Notes: generated by a model from the sequence alone, not told the origin. 64,000 nucleotides of DNA from Orbaceae bacterium lpD02 (GCA_036251875.1 CP133960.1:2524258-2588257); one strand, 5' to 3'; counted from the stretch's first letter, positions 9,284 to 19,773 are shown. A program made the numbers and translations.

Positions 9284-11287
9284 ATGCGAAATTTTAAATT
9301 ATGTTCTGAGTTTAAACCAGCAGGGGATCAGCCAGAGGCGATCAGAAAAATTAATCAGAATTTGGAAGACGGGATTGCTCATCAAACTTTACTAGGGGTG
9401 ACAGGATCGGGAAAAACATTTACGATGGCAAATGTTATTGCTACACACAATCGCCCAACAGTTATCCTTGCACCAAATAAGACTTTAGCCGCGCAATTGT
9501 ATGGTGAAATGAAAGCATTTTTTCCTGATAATGCGGTGGAGTATTTTGTTTCATATTATGATTATTATCAACCTGAGTCATATGTGCCTTCGACAGATAC
9601 CTTTATTGAAAAAGACGCCTCTATTAATGAACACATTGAACAAATGCGCCTATCAGCAACAAAATCTCTGTTAGAAAGACGAGATGTGGTTATTGTCGCA
9701 TCAGTCTCAGCTATTTATGGCTTAGGTGCGCCAGAAACCTATATGGCAATGATTCTTCATTTAACCAAGGGCACTATTACAGATCAGCGTTCGATTCTAA
9801 CCCGTTTAGCCGAAATGCAATATAAACGCAATGATATTGGTTTTAATCGAGGTACATTTCGCGTTCGTGGTGATGTCATTGATATTTTTCCCGCAGATTC
9901 AGACACTTTAGCGGTTAGAGTTGAATTATTTGATGATGAAGTTGAAAAAATAGTCTTATTTGATCCTTTGACTGGCAGTGCTGCAAATGAAGTTTCTCGT
10001 ATTACGGTTTACCCAAAAACGCATTATGCGACTCCTCGTAATATTTTAGATAATGCAGTTGCTCAAATAAAACAAGAGTTAGCTGAAAGACAGAAAGTTT
10101 TGTTAAGTGAAAATAGGTTATTGGAAGAACAACGCTTAACCCAGCGCACACTATTTGATATTGAAATGATGTCAGAGCTGGGTTATTGCTCTGGTATCGA
10201 AAACTATTCACGTTACTTAGCTCAGCGTCAGGCAGGGGAGCCACCCGCAACATTATTCGATTATCTTCCCGCAGATGGATTATTATTTATCGACGAATCA
10301 CATGTTGGTGTTCCACAAATAGGCGCTATGTATAATGGTGACCGCTCACGTAAGCTTAACTTAGTTGAATATGGTTTTCGCCTACCGTCAGCCTTAGATA
10401 ATCGACCATTAAAGTTTACTGAATTTGAAAAAATTATGCCTCAGACCATTTATGTTTCAGCAACTCCTGCAAAATACGAAATTGAGAAATCAGGTAATGA
10501 AATCATTGAGCAAGTCGTTAGACCAACGGGCTTGCTTGACCCGACCATTGAAGTTAGGCCGGTAGCGACACAAGTTGATGATCTACTTTCAGAAATAAAA
10601 CAGCGTATGCAATTAGGTGAGCGAGTACTCGTTACGACTCTAACTAAGCGAATGGCTGAAAATTTGACTGATTACTTTTCTGAACATGATATTAAAGTAA
10701 AATATCTACATTCGGATATTAATACCGTCGAACGAATGGAAATTATTCGTGATTTACGTTTAGGCGAGGTTGATGTGTTAGTGGGCATTAACTTATTAAG
10801 GGAAGGGCTTGATATACCAGAAGTCTCTTTGGTAGCGATTCTAGATGCGGATAGAGAAGGCTTTTTACGCTCAACGAGTTCACTTATTCAGACGGTAGGA
10901 CGGGCAGCCCGTAATGTAAATGGCAAAGCAATTTTATATGCCGACAAAATAACCCCAGCAATGCAACATACTATAGATGAAACCGCTAGACGTAGAGCTA
11001 AACAACAAGATTTTAATCAACTACATCATATAACCCCGACGTCAGTGAAAAAACAGATTCAAGATATTCTAGAAGCGGGATTAAGTACCAAAAAATCAAC
11101 CAGCAAAGTTAAAATGTTTGAGCCAGGTAAAAATTACGAATATGTGTCAATAAAAGACGTTCAGACTAGAATTAAAGAGCTAGAAGTAATGATGTATGAC
11201 GCAGCTAAAAATCTAGAATTTGAAAGAGCGGGGGTGCTTAGAGATGAAATTCATAAATTAAAAAGTGACTTCGTTACTCTGTCCTAA
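9284..11287 (+). CDS. uvrB: Excinuclease ABC subunit B
   Basis: UvrB is the damage-verifying helicase-like subunit of nucleotide excision repair; it is loaded by UvrA and then recruits UvrC to cut both sides of the lesion. The 667-residue protein keeps Walker A GVTGSGKT near 39, the beta-hairpin tyrosines in [13 protein letters not shown] near 91-103, a DESH Walker B near 337, the helicase motif GRAARN, and a C-terminal UVR coiled-coil domain ([17 protein letters not shown]) that binds UvrC. Length matches the family (673 in E. coli). The start is weakly preceded by a Shine-Dalgarno sequence. Confidence 0.98.
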   Translation: MRNFKLCSEFKPAGDQPEAIRKINQNLEDGIAHQTLLGVTGSGKTFTMANVIATHNRPTVILAPNKTLAAQLYGEMKAFFPDNAVEYFVSYYDYYQPESYVPSTDTFIEKDASINEHIEQMRLSATKSLLERRDVVIVASVSAIYGLGAPETYMAMILHLTKGTITDQRSILTRLAEMQYKRNDIGFNRGTFRVRGDVIDIFPADSDTLAVRVELFDDEVEKIVLFDPLTGSAANEVSRITVYPKTHYATPRNILDNAVAQIKQELAERQKVLLSENRLLEEQRLTQRTLFDIEMMSELGYCSGIENYSRYLAQRQAGEPPATLFDYLPADGLLFIDESHVGVPQIGAMYNGDRSRKLNLVEYGFRLPSALDNRPLKFTEFEKIMPQTIYVSATPAKYEIEKSGNEIIEQVVRPTGLLDPTIEVRPVATQVDDLLSEIKQRMQLGERVLVTTLTKRMAENLTDYFSEHDIKVKYLHSDINTVERMEIIRDLRLGEVDVLVGINLLREGLDIPEVSLVAILDADREGFLRSTSSLIQTVGRAARNVNGKAILYADKITPAMQHTIDETARRRAKQQDFNQLHHITPTSVKKQIQDILEAGLSTKKSTSKVKMFEPGKNYEYVSIKDVQTRIKELEVMMYDAAKNLEFERAGVLRDEIHKLKSDFVTLS

Positions 11288-11323
11288 TCTTTAGGCTAAT
11301 TCAGATTGTCTATTAGGCGCAAC

Positions 11324-11340
11324 TTTGCTAGTATAGCAAA
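11324..11340 (+). terminator. Small hairpin downstream of uvrB
   Basis: A perfect 7-bp stem TTTGCTA / TAGCAAA with a 3-nt loop lies 36 nt after the uvrB stop and is followed by AATTTTAG. It may be a weak terminator. Its AT-rich stem and short T-tract make this uncertain. Confidence 0.3.
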
Positions 11341-11371
11341 AATTTTAGCTAACTGAATAAAAGGAAATAAA

Positions 11372-11752
11372 GTGGAAACTATTGGCGAGATTAGTTCTAA
11401 TATTATGCAAATTGACGTTGATCCTGTTTTAATTAAAAAAATGTCATTTATTGGTACTGTACACAAAATTTTTGGTGTTTTGTCGATCATAGGGGGAGCT
11501 ATTACTTGCTTGGGTATTATTACCGCGATATTTGGTGTACCTTATATAATCGCTGGGATAAAATTATTTAAATCAGGTAGTTCATTTTCTTATGCCGCAT
11601 ACTCTAAAGATGGTAATTTATTAAAAGATGCAATAATGAATTTAGCCTCTTTTTGGTTATTTAATTTAATTGCAATAGCTGCAATATTTATTTTTTATGC
11701 GCTTTTTTTTATCATAATGATGATGGCTATTGGTAGTCGTGGCTATTATTAA
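11372..11752 (+). CDS. Small DUF5362-like membrane protein
   Basis: A 126-residue protein with an approximately 40-residue soluble N-terminus and hydrophobic segments near residues 27-60 and 85-120, rich in Ile, Phe and Gly. The general form resembles small DUF5362-type inner-membrane proteins of unknown role; the family assignment is from memory. The start is GTG, preceded by AAGGAAATAAA, a good ribosome site. It is followed 30 nt later by the RidA-type gene and may share a transcript with it. Confidence 0.65.
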   Translation: METIGEISSNIMQIDVDPVLIKKMSFIGTVHKIFGVLSIIGGAITCLGIITAIFGVPYIIAGIKLFKSGSSFSYAAYSKDGNLLKDAIMNLASFWLFNLIAIAAIFIFYALFFIIMMMAIGSRGYY

Positions 11753-11782
11753 GTTAGTTTTTAAGATAAGGCCATAATATTG

Positions 11783-12133
11783 ATGAGTATCAAACGTATT
11801 GATCCAGATGACCGATGGTCAGAGGCCACTATTTATAATGGTGTTATTTACTACACGGGTGTGCCGACTAATTTGATTAATGATGCTTATGAGCAGACAA
11901 AAAGTACGTTGAATGAGATAGATAAAATTTTAGCTCGGGTAAATAGCGATAAGACTCAAATTTTAGATGTAACCATTTTTATCGTTGATATAGCAGATTT
12001 TCCGGCAATGAACCAAGCGTGGGATGAATGGGTTGTAAAAGGACAAGCACCTGTTCGCTGCACCGTTCAAAGTGGTTTAATGAATGCTCACTACAAAGTC
12101 GAAATTAAGATTATCGCAGCAGTAGATCAGTAA
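11783..12133 (+). CDS. yoaB: RidA-family protein, YoaB-like
   Basis: A 116-residue member of the RidA/YjgF/UK114 family of small trimeric enamine/imine deaminases. The C-terminal GQAPVRCTVQSGLMNAHYKV block and the start (M)SIKRIDPDDRWSEA are close to E. coli YoaB rather than to RidA itself. The usual substrate-binding Arg is present (APVRCTV). I chose ATG 11783 over the in-frame TTG at 11780 because it gives the family N-terminus. The specific substrate is not known. Confidence 0.85.
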   Translation: MSIKRIDPDDRWSEATIYNGVIYYTGVPTNLINDAYEQTKSTLNEIDKILARVNSDKTQILDVTIFIVDIADFPAMNQAWDEWVVKGQAPVRCTVQSGLMNAHYKVEIKIIAAVDQ

Positions 12134-12147
12134 TTGAAGTAACGCCG

Positions 12148-12172
12148 TGCTCTGCCGTGTAATGGCAGAGCA
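12148..12172. terminator. Hairpin between convergent yoaB and fabA
   Basis: A perfect 9-bp stem (TGCTCTGCC / GGCAGAGCA, 7-nt loop) fills the 48-bp gap between the convergent ends of yoaB and fabA. It is GC-rich but lacks a U-tract on either strand, so termination efficiency is uncertain. Confidence 0.45.
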
Positions 12173-12181
12173 TTAGCAATA

Positions 12182-12703
12182 TTAGAATGCGGTTGTATCT
12201 TGGAATAGGCCAACTTTAAGGTCAGTTGCTTGATAAATCAATTTACCATCAACAAATACTTCCCCATCACCAATTCCCATAATTAATTTTCGATTAATTA
12301 CTCGTTTAAAATGAATTTTATAGGTAACTTTTTTGGCGCTAGGTAACACTTGCCCAGCTAATTTTACTTCGCCAACACCTAGTGCTCGTCCTTTACCTTT
12401 ACCACCAAGCCAACCTAAATAAAAGCCGACTAGCTGCCACATTGCGTCTAAGCCTAAACAGCCAGGCATCACGGGATCATTTTTGAAGTGACATTTAAAA
12501 AACCATAAATCGGCATTAATATCGAGTTCAGCTTCTACATAGCCTTTTTCATATTTACCGCCATGTTCGTTCATTTCAACCACACGATCCATCATTAGCA
12601 TGGGATCTGCTGGTAATGGCGGACCATCAATACCGAATAGTTCATTATTACCTGATTTAATCAGATCTTCTTTTGTATAAGATGATTTGCGTTCAAAAGT
12701 CAT
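12182..12703 (-). CDS. fabA: 3-hydroxydecanoyl-ACP dehydratase/isomerase
   Basis: FabA dehydrates 3-hydroxydecanoyl-ACP and isomerises the product to cis-3-decenoyl-ACP, the entry point of anaerobic unsaturated fatty acid synthesis. The 173-residue protein is very close to E. coli FabA. It has the active-site His in [13 protein letters not shown] near 71 and Asp in LGLDAMWQL near 85, plus the C-terminus [13 protein letters not shown]. It lies downstream of lonH, as in E. coli, and has a FabR-like operator just upstream. Confidence 0.98.
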   Translation of the reverse strand: MTFERKSSYTKEDLIKSGNNELFGIDGPPLPADPMLMMDRVVEMNEHGGKYEKGYVEAELDINADLWFFKCHFKNDPVMPGCLGLDAMWQLVGFYLGWLGGKGKGRALGVGEVKLAGQVLPSAKKVTYKIHFKRVINRKLIMGIGDGEVFVDGKLIYQATDLKVGLFQDTTAF

Positions 12704-12738
12704 AAGTAACCTTTATTAGTTTATAGCATTAAAAAATT

Positions 12739-12756
12739 AACGTACAAGTGTAAGCT
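12739..12756 (-). promoter_or_regulatory. FabR-like operator upstream of fabA
   Basis: AACGTACAAGTGTAAGCT matches the E. coli FabR site as I recall it (AGCGTACAnGTGTTnGCT) at nearly all fixed positions, and it has the same palindromic ACA/TGT core. It lies 36-53 nt before the fabA start, in the short gap after lonH. FabR represses unsaturated fatty acid genes according to the acyl pool. Confidence 0.6.
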
Positions 12757-12777
12757 TAATTAATTGTTTTTGCAATG

Positions 12778-14511
12778 TTATTTGAGCCATTTCTGGAGCC
12801 AGCTATTTGGTCGTCGCTCCTGATTCATCATTAATTGGATACGGGTTTGAATCAATTTATATAAATTGATGGTAGTTTCATCACGATAAGGAATGCCCGT
12901 CAGCAAATAGAGTGCCTCAGCAACATTATCAACGGTCCAAATAGAAAATTTTCCATTTCTAACCGCTTCTATGATGTCATCATTTAAACATAAATGCCGT
13001 TGATTACTTGCCGGAATGATTACGCCTTGTTGCCCTGTTAATCCTTGATGCTGACAAATAGCAAAAAAACCTGCTATTTTTTCATTTACACCACCTATCG
13101 CTTGAACATTACCAAATTGGTCGACAGAACCAGTAACGGCAAGCTGCTGATCAATTGGTTGGCTCGCCAAGGCACTAATGAGTACACAAAGACCAGCAAG
13201 TGATGCGCTGTCACCATCAACTTCATTATAAGATTGTTCAAAAACTAAAGACGCAGAAAACGGCAATTGATGAGTAATAGCAAATTCCGCAGTAATAAAT
13301 GATTGCATTATCATCATTCCCTTTGAATGAATATTACCGGCTAATTCATTTTTACGCTCAATATCGATAAATTCACCATCACCAAAATGAATTAAGCAAC
13401 TTAATCGTGTTGGCTCACCGATCGCTTTTGGATAACCAGGATACTCAATCACAGATAGACCATTTATTTGACCGATGATTTGGTCCTGAGTATTAATAAT
13501 AATTTGATTAGTAAAAATGGCATCTCTAAACCGATCAATTAAATAGCTTTCTCGCCAATTTTTTTGCGCTATTGCATTTTTCACTGCAGCGGAATCGATC
13601 AAATTTTCGGTTGTTTGGGCTACATTTGTTAATAGCGTGTTTAACCAGTCGGGCGATAAGGGGAGGTAATTTTGGTCTTCAGTATATCGAACTCCTTCTT
13701 TTATTAGCTCATTAAAGGCTGAATTATCAACTGGAGGAAGCTGCTGATAATTAGCTAAAAATCGCAAATAGTTCGACCATTTTTTTGTATCTTCATCTGA
13801 TTTAATTAATACGTCATCTTCTAGCTCTGCGTATAATGCACTATTATAAAATTCGGGCTCAAAATCTTGTAGATCAGCCATGCTTAGTCTGTCGCCGACT
13901 AAAATAATACGCAAATCGAGAGGCATTGGTGGAATTGCAATCGGGAGTGGGTTCGAATCATCGGTAGAAAACCATTGATATTCACCGTTTATTACCATAT
14001 TTTTTAATCGTAGCCAAATACTGGGTTGAGCAAGCAATGTTCGTAATCCCAAGATTAGGACTCCACCATTAGCATTATGGACTAAGCCTGGTTGTAGTTT
14101 AAAGGTGTCATCTTCAGGTTGTCTTAAACAACCAAATAGGCTCTCGTTATCAAGCATAGATGCAAATAAACAGTTATCTGTTGCTGCAAAATTATCTTGT
14201 TTGCTTTTAGCGGGAGCTAAAGTAATCTTGCGTTCATAAATATGATATGCAAACCCATTGTTATTTGGCGGTAGTAGCGATTTAATTGAGTCCTGTAATA
14301 GTGAAAAGACCAGTTGACTATCAGGTGCTTTTAATAACATAAATTTAGGTTGATAGGGGCGCCTATTTGCTGGACACAATAACGATAAGGTCGATTTCAC
14401 CCGTGGTTGTAGTGTCAAAAAATCTGTAGTCAGCGTAGCGTCTTGCGATAAAGATGCCGTGTGCTCTAAATTAGGTTGAGTTTCTTGCCAAGATAGTTGT
14501 TTAATTGTCAA
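12778..14511 (-). CDS. lonH: Lon-like ATP-independent-type protease LonH (YcbZ)
   Basis: The product matches E. coli YcbZ/LonH, a Lon-related serine protease encoded next to fabA. The C-terminal Lon protease domain has the catalytic Ser in VDGDSASLAGL (about residue 434) and Lys in GVNEKIAGF (about 477). The N-terminal part is a degenerate ATPase/LonB-like region. The open frame runs up to 14556, but both possible starts are TTG. The TTG at 14511 gives MTIKQLSW, which fits E. coli (MTITKLAW), so I prefer it. Length is then 577 residues against about 586 in E. coli. Confidence 0.88.
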   Translation of the reverse strand: MTIKQLSWQETQPNLEHTASLSQDATLTTDFLTLQPRVKSTLSLLCPANRRPYQPKFMLLKAPDSQLVFSLLQDSIKSLLPPNNNGFAYHIYERKITLAPAKSKQDNFAATDNCLFASMLDNESLFGCLRQPEDDTFKLQPGLVHNANGGVLILGLRTLLAQPSIWLRLKNMVINGEYQWFSTDDSNPLPIAIPPMPLDLRIILVGDRLSMADLQDFEPEFYNSALYAELEDDVLIKSDEDTKKWSNYLRFLANYQQLPPVDNSAFNELIKEGVRYTEDQNYLPLSPDWLNTLLTNVAQTTENLIDSAAVKNAIAQKNWRESYLIDRFRDAIFTNQIIINTQDQIIGQINGLSVIEYPGYPKAIGEPTRLSCLIHFGDGEFIDIERKNELAGNIHSKGMMIMQSFITAEFAITHQLPFSASLVFEQSYNEVDGDSASLAGLCVLISALASQPIDQQLAVTGSVDQFGNVQAIGGVNEKIAGFFAICQHQGLTGQQGVIIPASNQRHLCLNDDIIEAVRNGKFSIWTVDNVAEALYLLTGIPYRDETTINLYKLIQTRIQLMMNQERRPNSWLQKWLK

Positions 14512-14705
14512 AGTCTTATTCTTTATGTAAATTAAAACGATTAACTTAATCGGCAAATTATATCTGATTTTTAATCGTTTTAATATGTCTGCTAATATAA
14601 TTTATCTTATAAGTAACCACATAAATAAAAAGAGATAAAATTGATTTCACTTATCGGTTTTACTTAATTTTAAATAAGGTGAGCATTATTGTTATTGTTT
14701 AATAA

Positions 14706-14733
14706 TTGAAAATTTACGGCAAGATTGTATAAA
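14706..14733 (+). promoter_or_regulatory. Predicted sigma-70 promoter of lapC
   Basis: TTGAAA at 14706-14711, a 16-bp spacer and TATAAA at 14728-14733 give a near-consensus promoter 52 nt before the lapC start. It lies in the 270-bp divergent gap between lonH and lapC. I see no operator in it. Confidence 0.5.
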
Positions 14734-14784
14734 ATCAGTTAAACTACTCGCCATTAACTACTGTAGCTCAATTTATATTATTTT

Positions 14785-16527
14785 ATGGTCAAACTTAAAC
14801 ATAATTCATGGAATGACGATCGCACCTCGCAAATAGTAAGCTGGGGGCACTGGTTTGCACTATTTAATATTTTTTTAGTAATTATTTTAGGTAGCCGCTA
14901 TCTGTTTATTGCTGATTGGCCGCAAACTTTACTTGGTCGGTTTTATGCAATTATTAGTTGCATTGGTCATTTTAGTTTTTTAACTTTTGTTGCCTATTTA
15001 GTTTTACTCTTTCCATTAAGTTTTTTTATTCATTCCTCGAAGTGGCAACGGATTATCGCTGTCATTATTACCACAATAGCCATTACAATATTGCTTATTG
15101 ATATTGAGATTTTTTCTATTTTTAGAATGCACTTAAACTTTGCTATTTGGCAGATCTTAACGTCAGCAGATGATAGTAACGTCTTAAGCGCTCAGTGGCA
15201 AAAATTATTTATTTTTGTACCATTTATTTTATTAGTGGAAACAATTTTTGCTATTTGGAGTTGGCGTAAGCTGCGAAGCTTAACAAAACGAAGAAAATAC
15301 TGTAAACCATTTGTTGGTCTTTTTATACTTTGCTTTTTATCTTATCATTTGATCCATATTTGGGCTGATGCCAATTTTTATCGACCAATAACCATGCAAC
15401 GCTCGAGCTTACCTATTTCTTACCCTCTAACGGCGAGGCATTTATTAGAGCGTTATGGTTTTATTGATCAAGGCAATTACGAATCGAGGGTTAAACAAGA
15501 GGGCAACCCTTTTGCGATCGCAATTGAGTATCCATTAAGTAAAATTAACTATCGCCATTCTGTATCGTCTTATAATATTTTAATGATTGTCATCGACGAT
15601 TGGCAACAAAATAATCACCTTCAAAACATGCCAATATTAGATGAATTTGCTAAGCAAAACATGCAGTTTACTAATCATTTTAGTGCAAGCAATATTGCGT
15701 CACTCGGTGAGTTCTCTCTATTTTATGGTTTGGATCCGAACTATTACAATAGTATTTTGGCTAACCATCAATCTTCAGTCCTTATTGATACTTTGGCGAA
15801 GCAACGTTATAACTTAGGCTTATTTTCCTCAGATGGGTTTGCTGATCCCCTATATCGATATGCATTATTATCTAATTTTTCAATGCCAGATGAAACGAAA
15901 AAACAATCCTATTTAGCAACCAGCGATTTATGGTTATCTTGGTACAAAGAGCTACAAAATATTGAAAATGGATCAGCATGGTTTTCTATTATTCAATATA
16001 AAAATAATACAAAAATTAATGTTCACCAGCAGCAAAAGGCTCTTGATAATGCGATAGCCAAAGTTATTAATACGTTAAAAGCAAGCGATGAACTAAATAA
16101 AACGATTGTTATTATCACTGCGAGTAATAATAAATTATCAACAGCCAATCATGAATTTAATCGCCAACAATTCAATGTGCCTTTGATTGTTGCATGGCCA
16201 GATAAGGGGCAAAAAATTATTACAGCGCCAACATCGCACGTTGATATTATGCAAACACTGATGCAAGATGTCTTAAATGTTACTACTGCACCAAGGCAAT
16301 ATAGTCAGGGTGAAAATTTATTTTTACCCAATGGGCGAAAATGTCGTATCGGTGGTACTGAAATGGATATTATGGCTTTGTGTGAAGATAAAACGATCTT
16401 AATCGATAATTCGGGTCATTATAGCATTTATGATTTACACGATCGATTACAAAAAAATGAAAAGCTAGGTCTTTCTAGCTTTTTGCAACTAGTAACAGAA
16501 AATCGACGATTTATGGTAACTAATTAA
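14785..16527 (+). CDS. lapC: Inner-membrane LPS-sensing protein LapC (YejM/PbgA)
   Basis: This 580-residue protein aligns throughout with E. coli YejM/PbgA/LapC. Five membrane helices (about residues 25-185) follow SWGHWFALFNIFL, then an interfacial segment WADANFYRPITMQRSSLP and a periplasmic sulfatase-fold domain. LapC senses lipopolysaccharide in the inner membrane and controls LapB/FtsH degradation of LpxC. The stretch that binds lipid A in E. coli, just after the last helix, is conserved here. The sulfatase fold lacks an obvious nucleophile and metal set, consistent with a non-enzymatic role. Confidence 0.93.
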   Translation: MVKLKHNSWNDDRTSQIVSWGHWFALFNIFLVIILGSRYLFIADWPQTLLGRFYAIISCIGHFSFLTFVAYLVLLFPLSFFIHSSKWQRIIAVIITTIAITILLIDIEIFSIFRMHLNFAIWQILTSADDSNVLSAQWQKLFIFVPFILLVETIFAIWSWRKLRSLTKRRKYCKPFVGLFILCFLSYHLIHIWADANFYRPITMQRSSLPISYPLTARHLLERYGFIDQGNYESRVKQEGNPFAIAIEYPLSKINYRHSVSSYNILMIVIDDWQQNNHLQNMPILDEFAKQNMQFTNHFSASNIASLGEFSLFYGLDPNYYNSILANHQSSVLIDTLAKQRYNLGLFSSDGFADPLYRYALLSNFSMPDETKKQSYLATSDLWLSWYKELQNIENGSAWFSIIQYKNNTKINVHQQQKALDNAIAKVINTLKASDELNKTIVIITASNNKLSTANHEFNRQQFNVPLIVAWPDKGQKIITAPTSHVDIMQTLMQDVLNVTTAPRQYSQGENLFLPNGRKCRIGGTEMDIMALCEDKTILIDNSGHYSIYDLHDRLQKNEKLGLSSFLQLVTENRRFMVTN

Positions 16528-16600
16528 TCCATTATTTTTGATTGATAATAACAAATTTTTTACTTAAATTTATCGCTGATGTTACAGCTAAAATAGATAG

Positions 16601-17086
<486 letters not shown>

Positions 17087-17125
17087 CTCAAATAAATACT
17101 TTTTTATAATATAATAGGCTAAAAA

Positions 17126-18061
17126 ATGATGATAAATATTGCAATAATTGGCGAGTGCATGATTGAACTGTCAATTAAACAAGATTCAACGTCTAGAAGT
17201 TTTGGCGGCGATACATTAAATACTTCGGTTTATCTCGCGCGATTATTAGCGCAAAAACAATTTGCTATCAATTACGTTACTGGGCTTGGAACCGATCCAT
17301 TTAGCCAAGAAATGGTTGATGCATGGCAAAATGAAGGCATAAAAACTGAACTCGTCCAGCGTATGGCGAATAAGATGCCAGGGCTCTATTCTATTGTGAC
17401 CGATAGTGCGGGTGAACGTTCATTTTATTATTGGCGCAATGATGCGGCAGCAAAGTTCTGGTTACAAACAGAGCAAACCGCCGATATCTGCGAAAAAATT
17501 GCTCAATATGATTATGTTTACCTTAGTGGAATTAGCATTGCGATTTTAGATTCAGCTAGTATTTTAAAATTACTCGATTTATTAAAAAAAGTTAAAGTGA
17601 ATGGCGGTAAAGTTATTTTTGATAATAATTATCGTCCTTACTTATGGTCTAACATTGAACTTGCTCGCAGTGTCTATGCCGATATTTTAGCGTGTACTGA
17701 TATCGCATTTCTAACCCTTGATGATGAAGATCTTTTATGGGATAAAGTACCTTATGAACAGGTAATTGAACGAACTAAGCAATATGGAGTGACTGAGATT
17801 ATTATTAAACGTGGCAGCGAAAGCTGCATTGTTGATGCTGCTGAAGGGCGCTTTGAGATCTCAGCGAATAAAATTGCCAAACAGTTGATTATAGATACCA
17901 CTGCAGCGGGTGACTCGTTTAGTGCAGGTTATTTAGCGGCAAGGTTAACGGGTTCTAATCCTGAAAAGTCAGCTGAGCAAGGGCATCTAGTTGCTGGAAC
18001 TGTAATTCAGCATCGAGGCGCGATTATCCCGATTGATGTTACACCAAAATTATTATCGTAA
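17126..18061 (+). CDS. kdgK: 2-dehydro-3-deoxygluconokinase
   Basis: KdgK phosphorylates 2-keto-3-deoxygluconate to KDPG, which an aldolase splits to pyruvate and glyceraldehyde-3-phosphate. The 311-residue PfkB-family kinase matches E. coli KdgK closely: GECMIELS at the start, SFGGDTLNTSVYLAR for sugar binding, and DTTAAGDSFSAGY with the catalytic Asp near residue 262. The start has two ATG codons in a row. It is probably cotranscribed with the yhcH-type gene upstream. No KDPG aldolase lies nearby. Confidence 0.95.
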   Translation: MMINIAIIGECMIELSIKQDSTSRSFGGDTLNTSVYLARLLAQKQFAINYVTGLGTDPFSQEMVDAWQNEGIKTELVQRMANKMPGLYSIVTDSAGERSFYYWRNDAAAKFWLQTEQTADICEKIAQYDYVYLSGISIAILDSASILKLLDLLKKVKVNGGKVIFDNNYRPYLWSNIELARSVYADILACTDIAFLTLDDEDLLWDKVPYEQVIERTKQYGVTEIIIKRGSESCIVDAAEGRFEISANKIAKQLIIDTTAAGDSFSAGYLAARLTGSNPEKSAEQGHLVAGTVIQHRGAIIPIDVTPKLLS

Positions 18062-18073
18062 TTTTAATAAAAA

Positions 18074-18100
18074 GCAAAGATGGAATACTTTCATCTTTGC
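18074..18100 (+). terminator. Putative terminator after kdgK
   Basis: A 9-bp perfect stem (GCAAAGATG / CATCTTTGC) with a 9-nt loop lies 12 nt after the kdgK stop, followed by an AT-rich stretch with a T-run only about 15 nt later. It separates kdgK from the MFS gene. Confidence 0.5.
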
Positions 18101-18204
18101 CATGAATTAATTTATTTTTTGCTACTATTTAGTAAAACGACAAGATTATGATACTCTTATCCGTTATTATTCTACTATTATACATTATTTAATTACGAAC
18201 TATC

Positions 18205-19404
18205 ATGAAATTAGCCAGACTATCTTTATTATCCCAAATTTGTATTACTCATTTAATTAGCCATATTCATATGCTAGTCTTACCGGTTTTAATGCCAGTG
18301 ATGTTGCTTGCAAACAGTGATGTCGACTTTGTGCAAATTGGCTTTGCTATTAGCGTATTTAATATTGTCTCGGCCGTTGTCCAAGCACCTGTCGGATTTT
18401 TTGTTGATCGCATAGGGCCAAAGCGCGTATTAATTACAGGACTCATTATTGGTAGTTTAAGCTTCCTGTCCCTAGGATTTATTAGCCACTACTACTGGCT
18501 TGTTATTGCAATGGCAATTGCTGGCGTTGCTAATGCGGTTTACCATCCTGCGGACTATGCCTTATTATCGCAAAATGTAACGGAAAAACGTATGGGACGG
18601 GCATTTTCATTGCATACTTTCAGCGGTTATATTGGTTTTGCCGTGACACCAACCTTAATGTTAACGGTTAGTTCACTTTATAGTGTCAAAATGGCATTTA
18701 TGGTAAGTGGTATTATTGGACTTATCGCTGCGATAATTCTTTATCCTAAAGCAGCTAATGAACCTGTTAAAAAAGTAATAATCGCACCGCACAATGATAA
18801 ACCACAACCAACGAATACGGCAAGCAAACTACCGTTAATTACCCCCGCAATTTTTTTGATGTTAGTTCTCTTTTTATTACTCAGTTTAAGCGGTAGTTCT
18901 ATTCAAAATTTTTCAGTTTCAGCTTTGGTAAAAGGGTACTCTATTTCATTAGCGGATGCTAATATTGCGTTAACGGCATTCTTATTATTGGGCTCGGTTG
19001 GTGTGCTAGTTGGAGGGCAACTTGCTGATTATTCTAAACGTCACGGATTAATTGCCTCTGGTGCATTAGTGATAACTGCTTTACTTGCCTTACTTATTGC
19101 TATATTCTCGATTTCATCAACGATTGCCATCACTCTGATTATCGGTTTAATGGGTTTTTTATCCGGTCTGATTGCTCCATCGCGTGATATGCTGGTTAGA
19201 AATGTTTCACCTAAAGGGGCTGAAGGTCGAGTCTTTGGTATTGTATCGACGGGGTTTAATTTTGGTGGAACGATTGGCCCTATTTTATTTGGCTGGATAT
19301 TAGATCAAAATTATCCTAGAGGTATATTTTGGTGTACGGCGATTTTTATGGCGCTAACGGCAGCTATTGCTTTTTACCAAGAAATAAAAGGTGAAAAAAG
19401 GTAA
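18205..19404 (+). CDS. MFS transporter (FsmR/NNP-like half-repeat family)
   Basis: A 399-residue major facilitator with 12 predicted helices and a hydrophilic central loop near residues 190-210. The cytoplasmic motif GFFVDRIGPKRVLITG between helices 2 and 3 and VYHPADYALLSQN are typical of fosmidomycin-resistance-type exporters. The substrate cannot be assigned. It is separated from kdgK by a terminator-like hairpin, so a link to keto-deoxygluconate uptake is possible but not shown. Confidence 0.75.
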   Translation: MKLARLSLLSQICITHLISHIHMLVLPVLMPVMLLANSDVDFVQIGFAISVFNIVSAVVQAPVGFFVDRIGPKRVLITGLIIGSLSFLSLGFISHYYWLVIAMAIAGVANAVYHPADYALLSQNVTEKRMGRAFSLHTFSGYIGFAVTPTLMLTVSSLYSVKMAFMVSGIIGLIAAIILYPKAANEPVKKVIIAPHNDKPQPTNTASKLPLITPAIFLMLVLFLLLSLSGSSIQNFSVSALVKGYSISLADANIALTAFLLLGSVGVLVGGQLADYSKRHGLIASGALVITALLALLIAIFSISSTIAITLIIGLMGFLSGLIAPSRDMLVRNVSPKGAEGRVFGIVSTGFNFGGTIGPILFGWILDQNYPRGIFWCTAIFMALTAAIAFYQEIKGEKR

Positions 19405-19424
19405 CAGTAAGGAGTAAGACGACG

Positions 19425-19682
19425 ATGATGTTATGTTATATTTACCGAAGTCCAAAGAAAGAAAACAGCTACCTATATATAGCTAAAGAGAATGATTTTT
19501 CCAACGTTCCTGATATTTTAATGAATGTCTTTGGTAAACCAATCTTTGCAATGAAAGTGCTACTTGATGGTAAACGGCAGTTTACCGCTGGTACATCACA
19601 AGAGATTGAGAATAAGATTAAAAGTGATGGCTTTTTTTTACAGATGCTACAAGAAGACGAGTTTTATATTAATTCAAATTAA
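19425..19682 (+). CDS. ycgL: YcgL domain protein
   Basis: An 85-residue YcgL-family protein (CYIYRSPKKENSYLYI, then FGKPIFAMKVLL), shorter at the N-terminus than E. coli YcgL. The family has a small alpha/beta fold and no settled function. AAGGAG lies 10 nt before the first of two ATG codons. It precedes the lytic transglycosylase gene and ycgN; ycgL and ycgN also lie close together in E. coli. Confidence 0.88.
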   Translation: MMLCYIYRSPKKENSYLYIAKENDFSNVPDILMNVFGKPIFAMKVLLDGKRQFTAGTSQEIENKIKSDGFFLQMLQEDEFYINSN

Positions 19683-19760
19683 TTTAATTTGATGTAACAT
19701 ATTATTTTATAACCGTATTATTTAAAATTATTTAAATAAATGGTGTGCAAATAATAAATG

Positions 19761-19773
19761 AAGGGGGGGGATG
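19761..19773 (+). promoter_or_regulatory. Octa-G ribosome binding site touching the start codon
   Basis: The start codon of the lytic transglycosylase is directly preceded by AA plus eight G (19763-19770). The usual AAGG element is merged with its spacer into one homopolymer. An upstream ATG at 19758 opens an 8-codon frame through the G-run; loss of one G would put it in frame with the main gene. Confidence 0.6.
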
